Below, piece after piece: positions 58,992 through 64,000 of a stretch of DNA of 64,000 nt. A program made the position numbers and the translations under genes. This DNA is from JAAFIM01 sp964467315. Lineage in GTDB: Bacteria; Bacteroidota; Bacteroidia; Chitinophagales; Saprospiraceae. The notes below the pieces were generated by a model that worked only from the letters and a program-made list of their open reading frames with translations, was not told the DNA's origin and did no database searches. Position 1 is the first letter of the stretch. Every line of letters starts with the position of its first letter. Where the stretch lies: NCBI GenBank assembly GCA_964467315.1, contig CAYXSA010000003.1, forward strand, positions 1 through 64,000. The letters are read 5' to 3'.

Positions 58992-60809
58992 CTACTTTAT
59001 TTTCTTTTTCAGTAAAGTAGCCTCCCTGTCGGTGCTTAGCAATGCGCCTTCGCTGCTTCCGCTCAATTCGGCGGCGTTTGCCTCGTCGGTATCTATGTGC
59101 ATTTCGAGTTTGAAACTGGGCGATACGCGCACCAGCACATTCCCAAAAATCAAGGGTCTATCGCCTGTGCCTACAGATACCTCGACTACGTCCTTATCCT
59201 GTACACCGAATAAATCCGCATCGTCGGGGTGCATATGTATATGCCGCCAGGCACAGATAACGCCCTGATGCAAGGTTACTTCGCCCTTTGTGCCCAGGAG
59301 CTTAATGCCTGGCGTATTTTCGATTTTTCCCGATTCGCGTATGGGCGCGTCTATGCCTAAGAAAAATTCGTCGGTGCGAGAGATTTCGATTTGGTCGACG
59401 GGGCGAGTGGGGCCGAGTATGCGTACACGCTCCAGCTGATTGCGCGGACCGACTAAAGTTACCTGCTCGTTGCAGGCAAATTGATTGGGTTGAGAGAGGT
59501 CGCTGCGTTTTGTGAGTTGGTAGCCTTCGCCGAATAATTTTTCTACTGTAGCTTGGGTGAGGTGTACGTGTCTTGCGGAAACGGCTATAGGTATAGTTGG
59601 TATTTTGTTGACTTTTGCGCCTGCGGCGGCTACCTGTGCCGTTTGGGTGGCGATGGCGCGTTGTTCGTCTGTGCGTATGGTTAGCAATTTTACGCGGCTG
59701 CGGGGGGTAGAAAATTCGGCTATATCTTCCGTATCGCTTAATTTTAGGTCGTGGTTGCGGTCTTCGTCGAGGATAGCGCCAAGAAAATCGAGGCGTTGCG
59801 TAGCGCGATGGCGGACGGTGGGCGAGTTTTCGCCGATGCCACCCGTGAAAATGATAGCATCTACGCCGCCCATCACGGCAGCATAAGCGCCGATATATTT
59901 GCGCAATCGGTGCGTAAATACTTGCAAAGCCAAGCGAGCAGCATCATCGCCCTCTGTCGCCCGCTGCAAAATATCGCGCATATCATTCGAGCCATTAGAA
60001 AGCCCCTTTAGACCGCTTTCTTTGTTGAGTAGGTTTTCGAGTTGGTCGAGCGTAAGGTTTTCTTTGCGGGCAATGTCGATCAGCAAGCCCGCGTCTACGT
60101 CGCCTGCGCGGGTACCCATGACTAAGCCTTCGAGTGGGGTCATGCCCATGCTGGTTTCTACCGAGCGTCCGTATTCGACGGCGGTGACGCTGGCACCGCT
60201 ACCCAAGTGGCAGCTTATGAGTCGTAGGCTATCGAGTGGGCAACCCAAGTAGTCGCTGGCGCGCTCCGATACATATTGGTGGCTGCTGCCATGAAAGCCG
60301 AAGCGGCGAAGTTGGTGCTTTTCGCGCAGGGCTTGCGGAAGGGCGTAGGTTATCGCTCGCTTGGGCATGGTCTGATGGAAGGCGGTATCAAAAACGGCGA
60401 CCTGTGCTAAGTCCGCAAACAGTTGACGCGCTATGCGCAGCCCCAATATATTCGGTGGCTGATGTAGGGGTGCAAGCGGCGCGAGGGCTTCGATGCGTGC
60501 CAAAACGCTATCATCTACGAGCGTAGGCTGGTCGAAATATACGCCGCCGTGCACGATGCGATGCCCCACGGCTTCTATTTTTAGCTGGGTATGTATGGCA
60601 GATAGGAGCCAATTTAAGGCGTTTTCTATGCCCTGCGGGCAGTCGGAAAGGGCGGCAGCATGCTCCATAAAACAGCCTTGCAGGTGTACGATGGGTTTTG
60701 CTTCTTGAACGCGCTCTATCTGCGCGCTGCCCAAGGATTGCCCTTTGGGGCTATTGATAAGCTCACATTTTACTGAAGAGCTACCGCAGTTGATGACTAA
60801 AACGTGCAT
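58992..60809 (-). CDS. ackA: Acetate kinase fused to PduL-type phosphotransacylase
   Basis: A 605-residue two-enzyme protein. Residues 1-about 393 are acetate kinase: NCGSSSVK (Asn7), GHRIVHGG (Arg84), VFDTAFHQTMP (Asp141), GFHGSSHQYVS (His173), GTRAGDVDAG (Arg234) and FTGGIGENSP. Residues about 404-583 are a PduL phosphotransacylase with its zinc ligands: VSARHVHLT (414-416), WRHIHMHPDDA (523-527) and LEMHID (His571). Together they would interconvert acetyl-CoA and acetate with ATP gain through enzyme-bound or channelled acetyl phosphate. No microcompartment targeting helix precedes the PduL part and no shell genes are near, so a cytosolic role is expected. Confidence 0.93.
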   Translation of the reverse strand: MHVLVINCGSSSVKCELINSPKGQSLGSAQIERVQEAKPIVHLQGCFMEHAAALSDCPQGIENALNWLLSAIHTQLKIEAVGHRIVHGGVYFDQPTLVDDSVLARIEALAPLAPLHQPPNILGLRIARQLFADLAQVAVFDTAFHQTMPKRAITYALPQALREKHQLRRFGFHGSSHQYVSERASDYLGCPLDSLRLISCHLGSGASVTAVEYGRSVETSMGMTPLEGLVMGTRAGDVDAGLLIDIARKENLTLDQLENLLNKESGLKGLSNGSNDMRDILQRATEGDDAARLALQVFTHRLRKYIGAYAAVMGGVDAIIFTGGIGENSPTVRHRATQRLDFLGAILDEDRNHDLKLSDTEDIAEFSTPRSRVKLLTIRTDEQRAIATQTAQVAAAGAKVNKIPTIPIAVSARHVHLTQATVEKLFGEGYQLTKRSDLSQPNQFACNEQVTLVGPRNQLERVRILGPTRPVDQIEISRTDEFFLGIDAPIRESGKIENTPGIKLLGTKGEVTLHQGVICAWRHIHMHPDDADLFGVQDKDVVEVSVGTGDRPLIFGNVLVRVSPSFKLEMHIDTDEANAAELSGSSEGALLSTDREATLLKKKIK

Positions 60810-60836
60810 TGCGTTGTTTGTTTTTTGCGTGGTGGG

Positions 60837-60875
60837 TAGGTACTGCGCGGCTCGCTGCGCTGGTACAATGCCGCC
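60837..60875 (-). repeat. GTAC-bounded palindromic repeat, copy 2
   Basis: On the minus strand GGCGGCATTGTACCAGCG...GCGCAGTACCTA, the same ends as at 25975-26024 with an 11-base shorter middle. A GCCGCC/GGCGGC hairpin follows (60870-60885). It lies 27 bp upstream of the acetate kinase fusion gene. Confidence 0.7.
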
Positions 60876-60963
60876 TTGCGGCGGCTATGCTTAATTTTTT
60901 GGAGAAGCTGGTGACTGTATGGCGAAGATAGCGGCAAAAGCTCGAATAATCCCCTATGGTTTG

Positions 60964-61104
60964 CATGGGCTAGCGATGCGGAGCAGTGGCGCGTAGCGCC
61001 AGATGCGAAGCGGCTGCAAGCCGCGAGCAGCCGAGCGAATAGCGAGCTGCGTAGCGTAGCGGCACGCCGCGCTTTTGGCGCGGCGGGCAGCCCCCCAAAA
61101 AAAA
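60964..61104 (-). repeat. Palindromic element PE26 (class II)
   Basis: ATGGGCTAGCGATGCGGAG at the left, GC-rich arms in the middle (GGCGCG/CGCGCC and GCGAGC/GCTCGC types), GGCGGGCAGCCCCCC plus an A-tract at the right, 1 bp before the deaminase stop codon. Both ends are the reverse complement of those of PE19. The 296-bp gap before it also holds the GTAC-bounded repeat. Confidence 0.75.
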
Positions 61105-61105
61105 G

Positions 61106-62593
61106 CTAATTTCGGGGAGAAATCTCCGAGAGGATATTTTTCTCGAATTGGCGAAATTGCTCATCAAGCTGGAGGAGCAATTTTTTGCGCAAATGCTCGT
61201 CCTCCAAGAAGGCAAATTGTAGGCTATTGGCGACCATTTTTTTGATGTCGCGGTAATGGATTTTGGGGTATCGCTGCGCGAGTAGTACAAATTGTTCGCT
61301 TAGATTGGTGCGCAAAATGCCTGCGTCATCGGTGGCAATCACCATCGGCACGCGATAATGGTGCAGCATCTGTATCGGGTGGGCGCTACCTGTGAGCGAC
61401 AAAATGAATTCGTTGCTACTTAGATTTATCTCGGCGACGATGTTATTTTCTGCCATATGGCGCATGAGTTGGGCGCTGTTTTGCTCTTGGGCGATGCTGG
61501 CGCAATGCCCGATGCGGCTGGCTTTGGCGCTGTGTACGGCATCGCCTATATGCCAAGTGAGTTCCTCGATGGGAGCGAGGCGGGTAGTGAGTTCGCCCGC
61601 GTGTAGGGCGATGCGCACGTTGGGATATTGTTTGTGCAGATAGGCGAAAAATTGGTGGTGTAGCCAGCAATCGCGCAGGGCTATGGGGTTGTTTTCGGGG
61701 CCGACGAGATTTACGCCGACGATAAGCGGCGAAGAGGCAGCGGAGGCAAAACAAAGGTAGAGTTGCGCAAAAACATCGACGGGCGGCAGCATACGCAGGG
61801 CGTAATTTTGGTAGCGCAGCACAAAATTTTCTTCGTCGATGGCGTTATTTTCGTGTAGGGTGCGCACGAAGGCGTTGTGTTGGCTGATGCAGGAGCTGGA
61901 AGCGGGGTGCGTGGCGCGGATTTGCTCCATCATTTGGGCGATGATTTTTTGAGCGGCGGCGCTATCGCGTTTGCTTTGGGCGAGGAGTAGGGCTTTTTCA
62001 AAGGAACGCAGATCTTCCCAAGTGTCGTTGCATTGTACGGGCTCGAAGATGGTTTCGATGTATAGGATTTGTTCGCTTTTGGCTCGGCGCTTGATTTCTT
62101 GGAGACCTGCAGCGTAGTTGGCGCTGACGGCGCTATTGAGGTAGTGGAATACGCCAAAAAAGTATTGGTCGCCGCGTTGCCCTGTTTGGTAACCGAGTAT
62201 AGACCAGCGTTCTACGAGTCGTTGGGTGGTTTGTTCCCAAAGCCCAGCCGTGCGCAGTTGTTCGCAGGTACGCCAAAGGGTATCGCGGCTACTATTTAGG
62301 TTCGAGGAGCGTGGTCGCTGCTCTTCGACCTGATAGTCTTGGGTATTGATCCAGTAATTTTTTTCGGCGATATGCTGGGCGAAACTTTCGGCATAGATGG
62401 AGCCGCTGTAGTGGTGGTGAATGTCGCCGCCTTTGGGCATTTGCTGGAAGAAAGCCCTTAAAAATGCTTCTTCGTGGCGAATATCGTTTAGGTGTTTTTG
62501 TATGAGGTCTTCCACTGGATTATAGGTCTGCGCCCAAATTTGGCTGTAGCAGCCGACAAGTAAGGCGGTGGAGAAAAGGAGTGTTGGCAGCAC
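61106..62593 (-). CDS. Exported adenosine deaminase-family protein
   Basis: A 495-residue protein with a signal peptide (LPTLLFSTALLVGCYSQIWAQ). Metal-dependent deaminase motifs: MPKGGDIHHHYSGSIY (first HxH), IALHAGELT (third His and the catalytic Glu), SRIGHCASI, EINLSSNEFIL and VIATDDAGILRTNL (metal Asp). It is longer than cytosolic ADA, and the insert after the first motif resembles secreted ADGF-type enzymes. It would deaminate adenosine or a related nucleoside in the periplasm or outside. Translation appears to start at GTG (62593). Confidence 0.87.
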   Translation of the reverse strand: MLPTLLFSTALLVGCYSQIWAQTYNPVEDLIQKHLNDIRHEEAFLRAFFQQMPKGGDIHHHYSGSIYAESFAQHIAEKNYWINTQDYQVEEQRPRSSNLNSSRDTLWRTCEQLRTAGLWEQTTQRLVERWSILGYQTGQRGDQYFFGVFHYLNSAVSANYAAGLQEIKRRAKSEQILYIETIFEPVQCNDTWEDLRSFEKALLLAQSKRDSAAAQKIIAQMMEQIRATHPASSSCISQHNAFVRTLHENNAIDEENFVLRYQNYALRMLPPVDVFAQLYLCFASAASSPLIVGVNLVGPENNPIALRDCWLHHQFFAYLHKQYPNVRIALHAGELTTRLAPIEELTWHIGDAVHSAKASRIGHCASIAQEQNSAQLMRHMAENNIVAEINLSSNEFILSLTGSAHPIQMLHHYRVPMVIATDDAGILRTNLSEQFVLLAQRYPKIHYRDIKKMVANSLQFAFLEDEHLRKKLLLQLDEQFRQFEKNILSEISPRN

Positions 62594-62780
62594 GGTTGGG
62601 TGTTGGGTGTTTGGGGAGTAGGCAGTAAGTAGTAAGTAGAGCTTTTCATATGAGCATAAAAATTCTGTTGCCTAAAACAATTTTTACTACATATAGGTAC
62701 AGCCTTGCTGCCTACTACTTGCTATTTACTACCAAATCATTGAATGAAATGTGCCACAAAGATAACTTTTTGCTTGCTGT
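62594..62780. other. Intergenic region with imperfect inverted heptamer repeat
   Basis: GTAGGCAGTAAGTAGTAAG (from 62618) and CTGCCTACTACTTGC (from 62708) are imperfect inverted repeats with 7-base periodicity. No gene is seen here. Confidence 0.5.
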
Positions 62781-63557
62781 TTAGCGCGACTGTAGGATTT
62801 CTTTGATACGTTTTTTGTCGGCGCGCTGGAAGGTTTTTATTTCTCTGTGTAGGGGGCTACCGTCGAGGCGGTAGAGGGTACGGTCGCTAAAAATGCCCGC
62901 TTCGGCGATGAGAAAATTGATGCTGATGGCGCTTGCGCCTGCGATGACAGTGCCCATATTGCAGGGGGCATTTTCTAAGCATCTGAAAACGACGCGTTGC
63001 TCGCTGAAGGAGGCTACGGCTTGCTCGTGGGGGTTGCCTTTGAAGTGCTCGCCGATGGTAAGCGGGGCGGGTGTGCGAAAAATTTTTAATTCGCAGGCGA
63101 CAGGGATATTGGCGACAGCTTCGCGGGGATTGAGGTCGGCGAAGGGGGTTTTTTGTGTCCACTCGGCATGGCGAATATAGAGCGCCGAGCCTTCGAGCAG
63201 ATACATTTTAGCGCTTAGAGTGTCGCCCTCTGCGGCGCGGACTTCGTAGAGCCAAGACATCATGGGGTCTTGGGCTTTGCCCATGTATTGCACGAAGTAC
63301 ACCCAAGTCGAAAGCGTATCGGTTTGCCAGATATGCCGCACAGGGAATACGGATTGGCGGGAGTATATGGTCTTAGTTTTCGTGCTATCGCGGAACATAT
63401 AATCATTGGTATAAATGCCCTCCATTTGCTCGGCGAAAGCCTGCGGCGTGAAGGGCTTTTTGGGATTATAGGCTTTGCCTGCGAATAGATTTGCTTGGGC
63501 TTTTATTTGGACGAAGGCAGCGAAAAATAGAAAAATCGGCAGTAATAAGTTCTTCAT
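62781..63557 (-). CDS. CpcT/CpeT-like exported protein
   Basis: A 258-residue protein with a signal peptide (LLLPIFLFFAAFVQIKAQ). The mature part has the layout of the CpcT/CpeT (DUF1001) fold: an N-terminal helix FTPQAFAEQMEGIYTN, VRHIWQTDTLSTWVYFVQYMG, WLYEVRAAEGDTLSAKMYLLEG, a C(E)LKIFRTP stretch and a FSDRTLYRLDGSPLHR end. In cyanobacteria this family attaches bilins to phycobiliproteins; outside them the role is unknown, and nothing here suggests pigment work. The ATG at 63557 is taken over a TTG three codons upstream. Confidence 0.55.
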   Translation of the reverse strand: MKNLLLPIFLFFAAFVQIKAQANLFAGKAYNPKKPFTPQAFAEQMEGIYTNDYMFRDSTKTKTIYSRQSVFPVRHIWQTDTLSTWVYFVQYMGKAQDPMMSWLYEVRAAEGDTLSAKMYLLEGSALYIRHAEWTQKTPFADLNPREAVANIPVACELKIFRTPAPLTIGEHFKGNPHEQAVASFSEQRVVFRCLENAPCNMGTVIAGASAISINFLIAEAGIFSDRTLYRLDGSPLHREIKTFQRADKKRIKEILQSR

Positions 63558-63629
63558 AAGCAGCAAACGGATATTTTAGTATCTCGCAAACATACTAAAA
63601 ATATCCTTTGTTGCTGCTACGTCTTGCTT

Positions 63630-64000
63630 TTACCAGCCTGTGAAGGATTTATTGAATACGTCGTCTAAAATTTGTTCGTAGATTTCCGTTATGAGTTGGT
63701 CTTGCACGCTGCTAAGGTCGGCATCTGCGGGGAAATTGGCAAAGCGCGTGAAGCTCTGCCCGTCCCAGTTTTTCGTTGGATTGGGGTCTTTGGAGTCGCG
63801 GCGCGAGATGCTCAAAGTTATGGTTAGGCGCTGTTGAAAATTGCTGTTGTCTGTGCCTTGCGGGGCTACGGATTGCACTTCATAACGGCTGACCTTGCCC
63901 GAAAAGGCGATATCGCCTACGCCGTCGACGTATTGTAGGCGGGTATCGCTGAGGATTTTCAGCTTTAGCCGCTCCGAAAATTGTTGCCCTGCACTCGGCG
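63630..64000 (-). CDS. lptE: LptE family LPS-assembly lipoprotein (3' part)
   Basis: The gene runs off the window's right edge; 122 C-terminal residues are seen in frame from 63998. FSERLKLKILSDTRLQYVDGVGDIAFSGKVSRYEVQSVAPQG, FQQRLTITLSISRRDSKDPNPTKNWDGQSFTRFANFPADADLSSVQDQLITEIYEQILDDVFNKSF is the Bacteroidota LptE pattern. LptE plugs the LptD barrel and helps deliver lipopolysaccharide to the outer membrane. The N-terminal lipobox lies outside the window. Confidence 0.85.
   Translation of the reverse strand, partial: PSAGQQFSERLKLKILSDTRLQYVDGVGDIAFSGKVSRYEVQSVAPQGTDNSNFQQRLTITLSISRRDSKDPNPTKNWDGQSFTRFANFPADADLSSVQDQLITEIYEQILDDVFNKSFTGW

Noticed and set aside
1..64000. CRISPR array
   Set aside because: The repeats are scattered singly between genes, contain internal palindromes and have no regular spacers; no cas gene is present.

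Overview
The window looks like chromosomal DNA of a free-living, probably gliding or filamentous member of the Bacteroidota (Saprospirales/Cytophagales type). Three exported proteins end in type IX secretion (T9SS) C-terminal sorting domains, one carries SprB-type repeats, and TamL and LptE homologues of the Bacteroidota type are present. Several promoters fit the Bacteroidota pattern TTG-N(about 20)-TAnnTTTG, and Shine-Dalgarno sites are scarce. I cannot name the species from sequence alone. No rRNA, tRNA, CRISPR array, complete insertion sequence or prophage was found by eye.

Layout. 1-11.1 kb: a T9SS-sorted SprB-repeat surface protein, an OsmC peroxidase-like protein, an Ala/Lys/Glu-rich protein, a multi-pass membrane protein, a large repeat protein of unknown function and a lipoprotein. 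11.3-23 kb: an ECF sigma factor, a glycosyltransferase fused to a degenerate sugar transferase, an S24-type repressor, a START-domain protein, pheS, a YqiA-like esterase, a DUF4159 protein, a Cys-rich repeat protein and an AT-rich three-gene island that includes a TIGR04255-like protein. 23-36 kb: pgsA, a secreted WD40 protein beside a STAND ATPase-TM-WD40 protein, an orphan response regulator, a UvrD-type helicase-nuclease and a sodium/solute symporter. 36-46.2 kb: an LRR protein, tamL, htpG and an M1 peptidase. 46.4-55.3 kb: rpmH, a NADAR protein, an APP1-type phosphatase, a T9SS-sorted sphingomyelinase-like enzyme, a small membrane protein, a lipoprotein and a T9SS-sorted M1 peptidase. 55.5-64 kb: DUF1232, EamA and TPR proteins, an acetate kinase-PduL fusion, an exported adenosine deaminase-like enzyme, a CpcT/CpeT-like protein and the 3' part of lptE. 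Most genes are single transcription units of housekeeping or envelope/exoenzyme function; few operons are visible.

The most striking feature is not a gene. Twenty-six copies of a modular palindromic element (labelled PE1-PE26 here) lie between genes, about one every 2.5 kb. The main class runs from a T-tract plus GGGCGTGCCC, through a variable GC-rich hairpin, to GGTCGGGCTAT, then one or more nested inner palindromes, to TATCCCTCACGC. Hairpin sequences differ between copies but keep base pairing, inner palindromes are shared between copies, and the T-tract end usually faces the nearest gene, often within 16 bp of a stop codon. Further small repeats (a 36-bp satellite, a GTAC-bounded repeat pair, heptanucleotide arrays, a probable IS5-type MITE) add to an unusually repeat-rich intergenic landscape.

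Other items worth attention are the AckA-PduL fusion, the STAND/WD40 pair, the AT-rich island operon, and a leader with an intrinsic terminator upstream of the TPR gene.
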